NCBI GenBank assembly: GCA_021825295.1
Contig: JAKAHV010000004.1
Location: 1-64,000 of the forward strand
Length of the DNA stretch: 64,000 nt
Source: Nitrospirota bacterium
GTDB taxonomy: Bacteria; Nitrospirota; Thermodesulfovibrionia; Thermodesulfovibrionales; JdFR-88
Direction of reading: 5' to 3'
The notes beneath the pieces were generated by a model. The model saw nothing but the letters and a program-made list of their open reading frames with translations, was not told the DNA's origin and did not search any database. Both the position numbers and the translations under genes were made by a program. Positions 49,165 through 59,732 of this stretch are shown piece by piece (positions within the stretch are counted from its first letter, which is position 1; each line of letters begins with the position of its first letter).

Positions 49165-51504
49165 ATGATAAATCGGGTTGAACGCCGGGGTCCGCGCCGG
49201 TCTGAGGGGAAAAAGCGCCACGCGGCGGCTGAAAACGAAGAGGCGGTGCGGGAAGATTGCCACAGCGGGCAGATTTTGCGCCTGGAAAATGGTTTATTTA
49301 AAGAGGTTGTTTCCGTCATGTCCGACGGCGTAACCGTTCTGGGCACGGATTTCAGGATTCTCTATCAGAACCAGAGCGCGATTTCCATGGCCGGCAGACA
49401 TACGGGGGAGTATTGCTATGCGGCATATGAGCGCAAAAGCGGGGTGTGCGAATCCTGCCAGATGCAAATGAGCTTCGGGGACGGCAATGTGCACCGGGCC
49501 GAAAGGAAGGTCATGGCCGGCGATGAAACCAGATACATTGAGATTACGGCATCGCCGCTGAGGGACCAGGCCGGAAGGATTGTCGCCGGCGTCGAGGTTG
49601 TAAGGGACCTGACGGGGCGGCGGCAATCGGAGGAGAATTTCCTGAAAACGGCGGAAATCCTCAAATCGCTGGTAGATGCCTCCCCGCTCGCCATATTGGC
49701 GGTAAGACTGGACGGGGTGGTCATGCTGTGGAACCATGCGGCCGTGCGCATATTCGGCTGGCAGGAAAAAGAGGTGATTGGAAATTACAATCCAATCGTG
49801 CCCGGCGATAAAATAGCCGAATTCGAATCCTTAATGGAGCGCGTATGTGGCGGGCAGAGCATAACCGGCGTCCGGGTAAAGAGAAAGAGAAAAGACGGCC
49901 AGCCCATTGACCTGAACCTTGCCGCCTCCCCCCTGCGCGACGAGAACGGCAATATAGTTGGCACCATGGCCCTCCTTGAAGACATAACCGGCACGGTGAA
50001 AATGGAAGAGCAGATATCCCAGTCCAGGCACGACTGGGAAAGCACCTTCAACGAGCTGGCGGAGATGATCACCGTCCACGACAGGGACTTCAACATAACT
50101 CGCGCCAACAGGGCCGCAAAGAAAATCCTGGGCCTGCCGGAGACCCTTTCATCCCCCGCCAGGTGCCACGAGTATTTTCATGGGAAGAGCTGCCCGCCCC
50201 GGAATTGCCCAGCCTGCGAGGCGATGAAGACCGGGCGGCCCTGCTCATCGGAATTTTACGAGCCCCATCTGAACAGGTTTCTGGAGATTTCGGTCGTGCC
50301 GAGGTTCGATGCCGCCGGCGGGCTTGCCGGGTTTTTACATGTTGCCAAGGACATAACCGGAAGGAAACTCGCGGAAGGAAAGATCAAAAGCCAGTTGGAG
50401 AAGATCAGGGCGTTGCGCAAGATAGACACGGCCATAACCGGCAGCATGGACCTGCAAATCACGTTCGACATCTTCCTTGACGAAGTCCTTTCAAAGCTGA
50501 AGGTGGACGCGGCCGACATACTGCTGCTGAAATCCCGCACCATGGCCCTGGAGCATGCCGCAAGCAAAGGCTTTAAAAATGAGAACATAAGGCAGATAAG
50601 GCTGAAAGTGGGAGACAGTTGCGCGGGGCAGGCGGTGCTTGAAAGGAGAAATTTCATTTTCCCGGACATTTCCGAGGCCAGGTGCAAATACCTTTCAAAA
50701 AGAGACCACCAGTTCCCCCAGACCTATCTTGTCTGCCGGGAGGGATTCAAGGCCTATTTCGGAGTGCCGCTGATCGTCAAGGGACGGGTGAAAGGCGTCC
50801 TGGAGATCTTCCACCGCGCAGTATTGCGGCCCGACGAGGAATGGCTTGAATTCCTGGACTCACTGGCCAAACAGCTCGCGGTCGCAATCGATAACACAAT
50901 AATGTTCGAGGAGCTTCAAAGATCAAACGATGAGCTGACAATGGCTTATGACAGCACCATAGAGGGCTGGTCAAGGGTCCTGGACTACAGGGACGCGGAA
51001 ACCGAGGGGCATTCGCAGCGGGTGGCGGAGATATCGATGAAGATAGCGGAGTCATTCGGGATCGCGGGCGAGGATATCGTGCATCTGAGGCGCGGCGCCC
51101 TGCTTCACGATATCGGCAAGCTCGGGGTGCCCGACAGCATCCTGCTAAAGGCCGGCCCTCTGACAAGTGAGGAATGGAAAATAATGAGAAGGCATCCCGA
51201 AATCGCCCTGGAGCTCCTGTCGCCCGTAAAATACCTCGACCCCGCAATCACCATACCGCATTACCATCACGAGAAATGGGACGGCACCGGGTACCCGGCG
51301 GGGCTTAAGGGCAAGCAGATACCGCTGCCGGCCCGCATATTCGCCGTGGCCGACGTATGGGATGCGCTCTGCTCCGACAGGCCGTACAGAAAAGGCTGGC
51401 CGAAGGAAAAGGTGATCCGGTTTATACGGTCCTTATCAGGCGTGCATTTCGACCCCGAGGTTGTGGCGGCATTTTTGGCTATCATGAAATCCGGCCTGAA
51501 GTAA
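49165..51504 (+). CDS. PAS-GAF HD-GYP protein (putative cyclic-di-GMP phosphodiesterase)
   Basis: 779 residues, no membrane helix. A first PAS domain (about 45-160) includes a Cys pair in SGVCESCQMQ near 92-101. Two more PAS domains follow (about 165-285 and 290-410), the last with SCPPRNCPACEAMK near 351-364. A GAF domain lies about 415-585 and HD-GYP about 590-779, with HDIGKLGVPD and HHEKWDGTGYPAGLKGKQ intact. The Cys-rich PAS loops could bind metal or sense redox state. The GAF and HD-GYP halves are paralogous to the preceding protein, suggesting local duplication with N-terminal change. Confidence 0.9.
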   Translation: MINRVERRGPRRSEGKKRHAAAENEEAVREDCHSGQILRLENGLFKEVVSVMSDGVTVLGTDFRILYQNQSAISMAGRHTGEYCYAAYERKSGVCESCQMQMSFGDGNVHRAERKVMAGDETRYIEITASPLRDQAGRIVAGVEVVRDLTGRRQSEENFLKTAEILKSLVDASPLAILAVRLDGVVMLWNHAAVRIFGWQEKEVIGNYNPIVPGDKIAEFESLMERVCGGQSITGVRVKRKRKDGQPIDLNLAASPLRDENGNIVGTMALLEDITGTVKMEEQISQSRHDWESTFNELAEMITVHDRDFNITRANRAAKKILGLPETLSSPARCHEYFHGKSCPPRNCPACEAMKTGRPCSSEFYEPHLNRFLEISVVPRFDAAGGLAGFLHVAKDITGRKLAEGKIKSQLEKIRALRKIDTAITGSMDLQITFDIFLDEVLSKLKVDAADILLLKSRTMALEHAASKGFKNENIRQIRLKVGDSCAGQAVLERRNFIFPDISEARCKYLSKRDHQFPQTYLVCREGFKAYFGVPLIVKGRVKGVLEIFHRAVLRPDEEWLEFLDSLAKQLAVAIDNTIMFEELQRSNDELTMAYDSTIEGWSRVLDYRDAETEGHSQRVAEISMKIAESFGIAGEDIVHLRRGALLHDIGKLGVPDSILLKAGPLTSEEWKIMRRHPEIALELLSPVKYLDPAITIPHYHHEKWDGTGYPAGLKGKQIPLPARIFAVADVWDALCSDRPYRKGWPKEKVIRFIRSLSGVHFDPEVVAAFLAIMKSGLK

Positions 51505-51613
51505 CCCCCTGGAGGCCCCTTGAACGGGCGGCTTCCCGCCCTGCCGGTTCGCCTTGCCTTTCACCAGTTGCAAACGCGCCTGCGAAAGCATAGAATTTTT
51601 AAAGAGAAAACCC

Positions 51614-53536
51614 ATGAACGGCGAGAAAAAGGACAATAAGGTCGGGCTGAAGAACCTGCAGTGGAGATGGATCCTGGCCCTGGTGATCTTCTTCCTCGTG
51701 CTCTACCTCTGGCAGACCTTTACCTACAAGGCCGCGGAAGAGGAGGCCCAAACCATCACGTACAGCAGTTTCCTTGGCCAGATGGAAGCCGGCAACATCA
51801 AGTCCGTGGCAATCGAGGGCCATTCAGTCACCGGGCAGTTGGTCCGTCCGGCGAGCATCGTGCCGCAGGGCGGCGCAAAGCCTGTCACGGTCGATAAATT
51901 CAAGACCTACCTGCCTGCCTTCCAGGGGCAGCAGCTTATCGACCAGCTCCGGCAAAAGAACGTCGCGATAAGCGTGCTTCCGGTGAAAAAGACCTCTGCC
52001 CTGGTCGATTTTCTAATAGGGATACTGCCCTGGGCGCTCATAATCGGCGTATGGGTGCTCATAATGAGGCGCACCTCCAGGCAGATAAGCGGCGGGCCGG
52101 GAGGTCTTTTCTCCTTCGGGGAGAGCAAGGCGAAACTCTTCCAGGAGGGCAAGACGCCAAAGATCACCTTCAGGGACGTCGCGGGCATGGAAAACACCAA
52201 GAGGGAGCTCAGGGAGGTAATCGAATTCCTGAAGGATCCCGCAAAGTACAGGGCGCTGGGCGCCAAGGTGCCCAAGGGCGTGCTGCTCGTGGGGCCGCCC
52301 GGCACGGGCAAGACCCTGCTTGCGCGCGCTGTGGCGGGCGAGGCCGGAGTGCCGTTTTACAGCATAAGCGCCTCGGAGTTCATAGAGATGTTCGTGGGCG
52401 TGGGGGCGGCCCGCGTGCGGGACCTCTTCAAGAAGGCAAAGGCGAGCCAGCCAAGCATCATCTTCATGGATGAGATTGACGCGGTCGGGCGCACCAGGGG
52501 CGCCGGGCTTGGCGGGGGGCATGACGAGAGGGAACAGACACTCAACCAGCTCCTGGGCGAGATGGACGGGTTCGAGTCGCACGAGGCGGTGATAGTGATA
52601 GCGGCGACGAACAGGCCCGACGTGCTGGACCCCGCGCTGCTTCGGCCTGGGCGCTTCGACAGGCACATCGTGATAGACAGGCCGGGCCTGAAGGAAAGAA
52701 AGGCCATACTGGAGATACATGTGAGGGGCAAGACCCTCGCGCCGGATGTGGACCTGGAGAAGATAGCCCGCGGCACCCCGGGCATGACGGGGGCGGACCT
52801 CGAAAACCTGGCAAACGAGGCCGCGCTCATCGCCGTGAGGAAGGACAAAAAACAGGTGGAGATGAAGGATTTCGACGAGGCCAGGGACATCATCCTCATG
52901 GGCGCGGTGCGGGAGGAGACGATAAGCGAGTATGAGAGGCGCATCACGGCCTATCATGAATCCGGCCATACGCTTGTGGCCTGGGAGCTTCCCGGTACCG
53001 ACCCGATACACAAGGTGAGCATCGTGCCGCGCGGCATGGCGATGGGCGTTACCCAGTTGCTGCCCGAGGAGGACAGGCATTATTACCCGAGGAGCTATCT
53101 CATGAACAAGCTGGCCGTGGCGCTGGGCGGCCGCGCGGCCGAGAAGCTGATATTCAACGACGTGAGCACCGGCGCCCAGAACGATTTGAAGGAGGCCACC
53201 CAGCTTGCCGAAAAGATGGTGGCCCAATGGGGGATGAGCGAGAAGGTCGGGCCGATAAACCTGGGCCGGGCGGAGGAACACCCTTTTCTGGGGCGGGAAC
53301 TGGCGCAGCCCAAACGCTACAGCGAGGGGATGGCGTGGCTCATGGACAGCGAGATAAGAAGCCTGATCGAAGAGGCGCAGGCCACGGCGGAGAAGGTGCT
53401 CGGCGAAAAAAAGGAGATACTGGACAGGCTCGCCGAGGGGCTGCTGAAAGAGGAATCGCTCAACTACGAGCAGATAGGAAGGATTGTCGGCACGCCGAAG
53501 AAGAAGCCGGAGGCGCCCCCGTCAAGAAAGGTCTGA
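51614..53536 (+). CDS. ftsH: ATP-dependent zinc metalloprotease FtsH
   Basis: 640 residues from the ATG at 51614. Two membrane helices (about 19-36 and 133-151) bracket a periplasmic domain. The AAA ATPase has Walker A GPPGTGKT at 227-234, Walker B IIFMDEID at 282-289 and the second region of homology ending [10 protein letters not shown] at 341-350. The M41 protease zinc site is HESGH at 448-452. It degrades membrane and short-lived cytoplasmic proteins and in many bacteria LpxC, tying it to lipopolysaccharide control. The frame is open 20 codons upstream, but that part is unlike FtsH. Confidence 0.98.
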   Translation: MNGEKKDNKVGLKNLQWRWILALVIFFLVLYLWQTFTYKAAEEEAQTITYSSFLGQMEAGNIKSVAIEGHSVTGQLVRPASIVPQGGAKPVTVDKFKTYLPAFQGQQLIDQLRQKNVAISVLPVKKTSALVDFLIGILPWALIIGVWVLIMRRTSRQISGGPGGLFSFGESKAKLFQEGKTPKITFRDVAGMENTKRELREVIEFLKDPAKYRALGAKVPKGVLLVGPPGTGKTLLARAVAGEAGVPFYSISASEFIEMFVGVGAARVRDLFKKAKASQPSIIFMDEIDAVGRTRGAGLGGGHDEREQTLNQLLGEMDGFESHEAVIVIAATNRPDVLDPALLRPGRFDRHIVIDRPGLKERKAILEIHVRGKTLAPDVDLEKIARGTPGMTGADLENLANEAALIAVRKDKKQVEMKDFDEARDIILMGAVREETISEYERRITAYHESGHTLVAWELPGTDPIHKVSIVPRGMAMGVTQLLPEEDRHYYPRSYLMNKLAVALGGRAAEKLIFNDVSTGAQNDLKEATQLAEKMVAQWGMSEKVGPINLGRAEEHPFLGRELAQPKRYSEGMAWLMDSEIRSLIEEAQATAEKVLGEKKEILDRLAEGLLKEESLNYEQIGRIVGTPKKKPEAPPSRKV

Positions 53537-53693
53537 TCACAGCCTTTGGTCCCGACCCGTCGGCCGCCCGTTTTTGCACGCGGCCTTCCGCCCTTGCCCT
53601 ACCGCCCGGCCAAAGCCGTAAAATGCTGCTAATTCCTTCTATAAGGAGCCGTGCCCCTCATGTGTTAAACTACCACTAAAGGAGATTGTTCCC

Positions 53694-54494
53694 GTGTTAC
53701 ACTGGCTTCGCGACCGTCGCCGCGCCGAGGCGCGAAAGCGTCCGGTCCCTCCCGAGTGGGAAACCTTCCTGCGTACAAACGTGGCCCACTACTGTATGCT
53801 CGATGACGCCGAGCGCGCGGAACTGTGCGCGATGATTCAGGTCTTTCTGGAGGAAAAACACTGGGAGGGATGCGGGGGGCTCGATCTCACGGATGAGATT
53901 CGCGTCACAATCGCCGCCCAGGCATGTCTTCTGCAACTGAAACTCCCCCATGATTATTATCCCGATGTGACATCGATTCTTGTCTACCCCTCCACCGTAG
54001 TGCCGCCCGAGCGCCGCCCGGGCGTATTCGAGCGCGTAGAGGGCCCGGTAGAGCCTTCAGTTCCCATCCTCGGCCAGGCCTTGGTCTGGGGTACGGTGAT
54101 TCTGGTGTGGGATGCGCTCGTCCACGGGGCGCGCCATCCCGGGCAGGGGCACAACCTGGTGTACCACGAGTTCGCCCATAAGCTTGACATGCTCGATGGG
54201 GCTGCCGACGGCACCCCGCCCATTTCCGACCGCGCCAGGCTCGCCGAATGGGTGGCCGTGTGCTCCCGCGAATTCCTGCGGCTGCGCCGCCTTTCCGGGA
54301 AAGGCCATAAAACCTTCCTTGACGCCTATGGCGCGAAGAACGAGGCGGAGTTTTTTGCCGTGGCAACCGAGGAGTTCTTTGACCGCCCGATTGAACTTCA
54401 GAAGAACGCTCCCGACCTCTACCGCGTCCTTTGCGCCTATTACCGCCAGGACCCGGCAAAACGCGTTAAAAAAACCTGCGCGGCAAAAGAGTAA
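53694..54494 (+). CDS. mtfA: MtfA-type zinc peptidase (M90 family)
   Basis: 266 residues from a GTG start preceded by AAAGGAGA. The zinc-binding HEFAH is at 158-162, with a downstream acidic ligand region in the NEAEFFAVATEEFF segment near 216-229. The N-terminal PPEWETFLRTNVAHY and a QACLLQL segment are typical. In Escherichia coli MtfA binds the repressor Mlc and has aminopeptidase activity; here no Mlc homologue is near, so the target is unknown. Monocistronic, and convergent with the PEP-CTERM gene. Confidence 0.92.
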   Translation: MLHWLRDRRRAEARKRPVPPEWETFLRTNVAHYCMLDDAERAELCAMIQVFLEEKHWEGCGGLDLTDEIRVTIAAQACLLQLKLPHDYYPDVTSILVYPSTVVPPERRPGVFERVEGPVEPSVPILGQALVWGTVILVWDALVHGARHPGQGHNLVYHEFAHKLDMLDGAADGTPPISDRARLAEWVAVCSREFLRLRRLSGKGHKTFLDAYGAKNEAEFFAVATEEFFDRPIELQKNAPDLYRVLCAYYRQDPAKRVKKTCAAKE

Positions 54495-54628
54495 AGCTAT
54501 ACATGCTCTCCACCTGGGAGGCTTTAAAACATGCCTTTTTCTTTCTTTAATATTTCAAGCCCCTCCGGGGCGGGCACACGCGCGGCCTCAATGCCGGAAA
54601 AATTCGTCTGTTTTATTCCCGAGTACCA

Positions 54629-54661
54629 CAAAAAAGGGACGCCGTTCAGGCGTCCCTTTTT
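54629..54661. terminator. Bidirectional terminator between mtfA and the PEP-CTERM gene
   Basis: AGGGACGCC and GGCGTCCCT pair around GTTCA, with an A run before and a T run after the stem. It is placed to serve both convergent genes. Confidence 0.88.
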
Positions 54662-54669
54662 GTTATCCC

Positions 54670-55305
54670 TTACGCTATGGCTTTTCCCAGGAAGAAAGCG
54701 GCGGTCAAAAGCCCGATGCCTGACAGCAGGAAAGTTGAGGGCTCAGGGACGGACGCCGGCACCCCAATATCAAATCCGTACCAATACTCATATTGAGGGT
54801 TGGTCCATGTAAGCGAACTGAAAGTCCCGTTAAACAGGATCGTACCGTTGCCCTCTTCACCATAGACTGTGTTGCCCGAGGCAGTGATCGAGGAGCCGCC
54901 ATATTCTGCCGATGGGCCGCCGGCTACAATAGTGAACGGTTCACTTGCTGAGAACACAAATGATGCTTGTGCATCACCCAGGCTCCAAATCGCCATCACC
55001 GGGTCTTTTACCGGGTCGGAAAAAGTAATCGTGTTAAGAGTTGTATTTCCTCCGGCAAGCCCTATGATCTGGTCGATGGTAGGCGCATCCTGCACGATCG
55101 TCCCATCGGCCCATGTGCTGGCCGGATGGTAACTTGGATAATTCGATACGAGCCACCCCGGCCCGGCATACGTTATATTGACCGGGGCAGTGGTGCCGTG
55201 ATTTGCATTCTGCCAGTTGGTCCAGTCTATAACGGTGGCGGACGCCGAAGCGGCAATCAAAACATAAAAAGCAAAGGCTATTGCAAACAACAGATTTTTT
55301 CTCAT
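54670..55305 (-). CDS. PEP-CTERM sorting-domain surface protein
   Basis: 211 residues from the ATG at 55305, preceded by AGGGGGAGG. A signal peptide (about 1-24) is followed by a beta-rich Asn/Thr/Gly-rich body. The C-terminus has the sorting signal VPEPSTFLL, a hydrophobic helix and a short tail (LGKAIA). The tail lacks the usual Arg-rich end, having a single Lys. An exosortase elsewhere would cleave and anchor or release the protein. The body resembles secreted exopolysaccharide-associated proteins; the function is unknown. Confidence 0.85.
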   Translation of the reverse strand: MRKNLLFAIAFAFYVLIAASASATVIDWTNWQNANHGTTAPVNITYAGPGWLVSNYPSYHPASTWADGTIVQDAPTIDQIIGLAGGNTTLNTITFSDPVKDPVMAIWSLGDAQASFVFSASEPFTIVAGGPSAEYGGSSITASGNTVYGEEGNGTILFNGTFSSLTWTNPQYEYWYGFDIGVPASVPEPSTFLLSGIGLLTAAFFLGKAIA

Positions 55306-55565
55306 ATGCCTCCCCCTTTTTCTGCCTTGATTAAAAACCCATATAGAACTTAAGCAAAACAAATGCCATTATTTAAACAGCCCGTTTTTATTGGATTTAT
55401 AAAAAATGACAGGCCAAAAATTGTAAAGTAAACCTTACAGTTACACGGGAAAATCTTACAGCTTATCCTTACAAATTTGAATTCGGGGCTGGCTTTGCCC
55501 AGTTCGATAAAGCTTTTAAGAAATAAGGCTCTTCGTGGAAGAGTGTGGGTAAACATTTTCTTTTT

Positions 55566-56147
55566 TCACGGTTTGATCATATTTATGAACATGTCGCTTG
55601 CGCCCTGGAAAGGGCCGAGGGGGTTTTGGGTGTCGGTGATCGCGTCGATGGAGGGGCTGCCGCCCCATTGTTTGTAGACCACCACATCGTCCACCATCAC
55701 GACAAGCGCATCGAACTTCCATCCGGTCTTTTTGATGTGCCTTTTGAAATTGAAGAAGTCCAGAAACAGGTTGCCGGTCCGCTTGTCATATATTATGCCG
55801 GGCGTTATGGAGTAGGCGCGGCATCCCGTCTTCGCGTGGATGCACTGCTGCAGCCCCTCATCCAGGTCCTGCATCCTGATGGACGGGTTGAACATGAATT
55901 TCTGGATGATGTCCACGTAAGTCATTATCTCGATGTTCGGATTCGTGTAGGGGTCAAAACCCAGCTTTTCGAGCTGCCTTGCGCTGGTCTTTCCCACATG
56001 GATGCTGTCATAGGCCTTTTTCGCCTCATCGAAGTTCGCCCAGGGGGATTGAACCGTCTGGCGGCTGCTTGGAAGAAGCGCGCCGCATCCTGCGGCAGCC
56101 GACAGAAGGGCGAAAATGAGGGGTCCCGCCATTATTTTGAGGGCCAT
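55566..56147 (-). CDS. Hypothetical lipoprotein
   Basis: 193 residues. A signal peptide ends in lipobox AAGC near residue 21. The rest is mixed alpha/beta with a KLGFDPYTNPNIEIMTYVDI segment near 60-79 and two Cys in a CIHAKTGCRAY segment near 102-112. I recognise no catalytic motif. It is monocistronic, 203 bases from the PEP-CTERM start, in a gap with no supported feature, and about 100 bases from cobS. Confidence 0.75.
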   Translation of the reverse strand: MALKIMAGPLIFALLSAAAGCGALLPSSRQTVQSPWANFDEAKKAYDSIHVGKTSARQLEKLGFDPYTNPNIEIMTYVDIIQKFMFNPSIRMQDLDEGLQQCIHAKTGCRAYSITPGIIYDKRTGNLFLDFFNFKRHIKKTGWKFDALVVMVDDVVVYKQWGGSPSIDAITDTQNPLGPFQGASDMFINMIKP

Positions 56148-56249
56148 AAATGAACGCTATTAGATTTTAAGCCAAAAGTCCAGACCGCCAATTTCCCGGT
56201 TCAGGATTGGAGGCATGGCGGGCCTGGGGGACTTGTCCGGGGGAAAAGG

Positions 56250-57077
56250 TCAATGGCGCAGCCGGAACACGGCAATCAGCAAAAAAAGCGCCTCCGCAAG
56301 CTCCGTGAGCGCCCCGAGGTGGTCCCCCGTGAGCCCCCCGAATTTTTTTGCGAAAAATTTTACTCCAAGGACTCCAAGGGCATAGAAAAAGACAAGGGGA
56401 AAGAGGAAAAATTCAATGCAGCCGGTGAGTGAAACGTCTTTCAGGTAAAGGGCCGGATAAAAAGCCACGAGCCAGATGCCGGCCAGCAGGAAGGTGGAGC
56501 ACGCGACTTCCCTGAAACCCGTGTTGCCGATGAATATCCTCCCCAGTCCGTCCTCTCTGGCCGGCTGGCCATGATACATGGCCGGCAGCGTTATCCATTT
56601 GGAAAATGCGGGCATTGCAAACAGCAGGGCGAAGACAAGCCACCTCCGGCCCGGCGCATACCCGCTTGCGAGCGCGCCGCTTATAAGAAGGAATTTCAGC
56701 AGGATGGACACCACGATGGCTATCACGCCCATTGCGCCCACCGTGCTTTCCTTCATTATGTCCAGTCTCTTTTGGCGGCAGGCTTCCGGGTCTCCGGATG
56801 TCTTTACGGCGAGCGCGTCGGCGGTGTCCGCCAGCCCGTCCAGGTCGAAGCCGCCGCTTGCGATTATCAAAACGGCAAGTGACAGGCCGCCACCGATATT
56901 CGGGCCGAACGCGTCTGCCAGCGCAAGCGAGGCAGCCGCAAGCAACAAACCCTGAAGCGCCCCGGCCAGGGGGAAAAAGGGCGCCGACCGGGCGAGGTCC
57001 CTTTCGGTGACCTCCCCGCTCACCTTAACGGGCACGATAGTATGAAACTGCAGGGCAAGCAGTATCCGTTTTATCAT
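56250..57077 (-). CDS. cobS: Adenosylcobinamide-GDP ribazoletransferase CobS
   Basis: 275 residues, an inner-membrane protein that joins alpha-ribazole (phosphate) to adenosylcobinamide-GDP, the last assembly step of cobamide. The family motif GGFDLDGLADTADAL lies near 74-88, followed by KRLDIMKESTVGAMG near 102-116. Several membrane helices follow. It is the last gene of the bza-cob operon, ten bases after cobT. Confidence 0.95.
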   Translation of the reverse strand: MIKRILLALQFHTIVPVKVSGEVTERDLARSAPFFPLAGALQGLLLAAASLALADAFGPNIGGGLSLAVLIIASGGFDLDGLADTADALAVKTSGDPEACRQKRLDIMKESTVGAMGVIAIVVSILLKFLLISGALASGYAPGRRWLVFALLFAMPAFSKWITLPAMYHGQPAREDGLGRIFIGNTGFREVACSTFLLAGIWLVAFYPALYLKDVSLTGCIEFFLFPLVFFYALGVLGVKFFAKKFGGLTGDHLGALTELAEALFLLIAVFRLRH

Positions 57078-57087
57078 TCGGCCCCGT

Positions 57088-58155
57088 TCAATTCAAAATC
57101 TCGTCCGAGACGCCGGCCTCCCTGAATGTCGCCATCTCCCTGTAGATTTTCAGTCCCGCCTCTATGAGCCCCATCCCGAGGGCCGCGCCCGTGCCTTCGC
57201 CCAGCCGGAGGTTCAGGTCCAGTATCGGGGCAAGCCCCATCTTCTCCAGCATCGCGCGATGGCCGATCTCCACCGAGTTGTGGGCCGCGAACATGTAATC
57301 CGCGGCGCATGGCAGCAGGGCATGGGCTATGAGCGCGCCGGCCGTTGAAATAAACCCGTCGATGACGACCGGCGTCCGGTTTGCCGCCGCCCCGAGCACA
57401 AGCCCGGCTATCCCCCCTATCTCCGCCCCGCCCACCTTTGAAAGCACATCGATGGGGTCGCGCGCATCCGGGGCGTTCACCCTGATGGCCTCCTCTATCA
57501 CCCTGATCTTCCTGCCAAGGGATTCATCCGAGATACCCGTGCCCTTTCCCGTGACCCGGGCTGCGCCGTTGCCGGTCAGCACCGCCGCTATCGCGCTTGA
57601 AGGGGTGGTGTTTCCTATCCCCATGTCGCCGGTGCCGAAGATGGCCTTGTCCATGTCTTTTTTTGCGAACCTCTCCGCCAGCCGGATCCCGGTCTCGATG
57701 CTCTTTATGGCCTCGGCCCTCGTCATCGCCGGGCCCTTGGTGAAATTTCCCGTCCCGTTGACCACTTTCGCGGATATGAGCCCCTTTACCGCTCCGAAAT
57801 CATGGCGCACCCCGATGTCCACGACGATCACCCTTGCCCCGATGTGCCGGGCAAGTACGTTTATCGCCGCCCCTCCCCGGAGGAAATTGCGCACCATCTG
57901 CACCGTGACCTCCCCGGGATACGCGGAGACACCCTCTTCCACCACCCCGTGGTCGCCCGCGAATGTGAAGATGGTCTTTTCCCCGATCTCAGGCATCGGG
58001 TTTTCCCTTATGGCGACCAGCCTTGCCGCGAACTCCTCCAGGCGCCCCAGGCTGCCGGGCGGCTTCGTTAGGTTGTCAAGCCGCTCCAGGGCCACCTGCC
58101 GCCACTTGGGGTCCACCGGCCTGATTTTTTCAAGCGTCGTTTTGAGCAATTTCAT
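57088..58155 (-). CDS. cobT: Nicotinate-nucleotide:benzimidazole phosphoribosyltransferase CobT
   Basis: 355 residues, standard length. It transfers phosphoribose from nicotinate mononucleotide to the lower-ligand base. [19 protein letters not shown] near 29-47, an [18 protein letters not shown] segment near 66-83 and the catalytic-base region [12 protein letters not shown] near 313-324 are all present. It follows the second radical SAM gene by two bases and sits in the operon that makes its substrate. Confidence 0.97.
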   Translation of the reverse strand: MKLLKTTLEKIRPVDPKWRQVALERLDNLTKPPGSLGRLEEFAARLVAIRENPMPEIGEKTIFTFAGDHGVVEEGVSAYPGEVTVQMVRNFLRGGAAINVLARHIGARVIVVDIGVRHDFGAVKGLISAKVVNGTGNFTKGPAMTRAEAIKSIETGIRLAERFAKKDMDKAIFGTGDMGIGNTTPSSAIAAVLTGNGAARVTGKGTGISDESLGRKIRVIEEAIRVNAPDARDPIDVLSKVGGAEIGGIAGLVLGAAANRTPVVIDGFISTAGALIAHALLPCAADYMFAAHNSVEIGHRAMLEKMGLAPILDLNLRLGEGTGAALGMGLIEAGLKIYREMATFREAGVSDEILN

Positions 58156-58157
58156 TG

Positions 58158-59732
58158 TTACCCTCTCCTTCGAAAATTTTCGTCTTTTCCCATCCGCCCC
58201 TCCCTGAAGGGGACGGGGGCTGGCTCCAATTTCCCTGTCAGCGTCAAAAATTCCTCCTCCACGCGGGCGATAAAATCCACTTCATCCGGGATATTCTCTC
58301 CGCGCAGCAGTCTGCCCAGAGTGTTTTCAAAGAGCCGCACCAGGTATTCGTTTATCTCCGCATATGTCTTGTGCGCGCCCAAAGGGGCGGGCCTTCTGCC
58401 GCTCCAGATGCCATCCATCCGGAGGAAAAGGAGGTTCGTCGCCCTCTCCATGACGTTTGCCAGCGTCTCTACCGCGGGCTCTCTGAAGAGCGCCCGCCCC
58501 TCATGGGAGGTCTCCATCCGGAGCCGCCCCTCTTTCCGCAGCGCGTCGAACGCCTGGGTGCCCCGGAGTATTATCTGATGGTGATAAAGGACGTTTGCCG
58601 AGACCGGCAGGTTTTCGAGGAGCCTGTTTCTTTTCAGGAACCGGAAGTTGGTTTCTATGTCTTCCAGGGTGGAGTCCGGCTCGAACATGATAAAACCAAC
58701 ATTGGGCTCTATGCCGTGGCGGCGGAGCGTCCTGAGCGCCTCTTCGTTGTCCTGGACGGTCGTCATCTTTCCCATCCTCAGAAGCGACCGGCCGCTGCCG
58801 CTTTCAAGCCCTACGAGGATATGCCTCAGCCCGGCCCTGGCGAGCGCGCCGATGCTTTCGTCCCTTATATCGTTTGCCCGGGCCTCGATGCCAAACCGGA
58901 TGTCCCTCTCCTCAAGCATCCCGGCCAGCCGGAGCGCCCGCTGCTGCCCGCCCGCTCCGGGGCCAAAGAAATTGGGGTCCGTGAAATAGAAATCCCTCTT
59001 GCCCTTTTCCGCAATCAGCGCGTCGATCTCCATCACGATGTTTTCCGGGCTCCTGCCCCTCCAGGGGGAAGGGGAACGCGGAGCTCCGCCGAAGAAGGAA
59101 TTTATATGGCAGAAGGTGCACCTTCCGTAACACCCGCGGCTTCCAAGCAGGTTTACCTCCGGCAGCCGCCACAATGCGGCCGTGCGGAACGGGAAGGGGA
59201 GCGTGTCGGGGTCCCGGGCCACCCTGGGCGGGGAGGATGTGAAAATTTTTCCCCCGCTTCTGACCGAAAGCCCCGGTATTTTATTTAAAGAACCCCGGCC
59301 CCCGGCGATTGATTTTGCCAGGGCGGCGAATGTCAGCTCCGGCTCTCCGAGCGCCACCGCGTCCAGGGCGCCGAAGCCGGCAAGTATCTGCCTGAAGGCG
59401 AAGGTTGGATAATACCCGTAGGCCGCGATAAACGGGGCTGCGCCCTCTTTTTTTATCCGGCGGAGGAATCCCGCGAGTCTTTTGTCCTCTTCCCAGTGGT
59501 AGACCATATGCACGCCAAGGATGTCCGGGGCGAATGCGGCTATCTTCCGCCGGATATCGGGGTAGGAGAGCCTATCCATATGCCCCTCGATTACCTCGGC
59601 CTCGTGGCCTTCCTCAAGCAGCATCGCCGCCGCGTAGCCGGTAAGAAGACAGGAGGAAAGGGGGGTGTTGGCGATATCGTTGCACCGCTCGGGACGATGG
59701 CTCCTCGGATGCTCAAGAAGGAGTATTTTCAT
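58158..59732 (-). CDS. bzaE: B12-binding radical SAM protein, putative benzimidazole methylase BzaE
   Basis: 524 residues from the ATG at 59732, whose ATGA overlaps the previous stop. A cobalamin-binding Rossmann domain (about 1-150) has the AYGYYPTF segment. The radical SAM core has the cluster motif C-x3-C-x2-C in [14 protein letters not shown] near 197-210. In the anaerobic pathway BzaD and BzaE convert 5-methoxybenzimidazole to 5-methoxy-6-methylbenzimidazole and then to 5,6-dimethylbenzimidazole. I assign BzaE by gene order after bzaC and bzaD. The two could be exchanged, or this could act on another intermediate. Confidence 0.75.
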   Translation of the reverse strand: MKILLLEHPRSHRPERCNDIANTPLSSCLLTGYAAAMLLEEGHEAEVIEGHMDRLSYPDIRRKIAAFAPDILGVHMVYHWEEDKRLAGFLRRIKKEGAAPFIAAYGYYPTFAFRQILAGFGALDAVALGEPELTFAALAKSIAGGRGSLNKIPGLSVRSGGKIFTSSPPRVARDPDTLPFPFRTAALWRLPEVNLLGSRGCYGRCTFCHINSFFGGAPRSPSPWRGRSPENIVMEIDALIAEKGKRDFYFTDPNFFGPGAGGQQRALRLAGMLEERDIRFGIEARANDIRDESIGALARAGLRHILVGLESGSGRSLLRMGKMTTVQDNEEALRTLRRHGIEPNVGFIMFEPDSTLEDIETNFRFLKRNRLLENLPVSANVLYHHQIILRGTQAFDALRKEGRLRMETSHEGRALFREPAVETLANVMERATNLLFLRMDGIWSGRRPAPLGAHKTYAEINEYLVRLFENTLGRLLRGENIPDEVDFIARVEEEFLTLTGKLEPAPVPFREGRMGKDENFRRRG

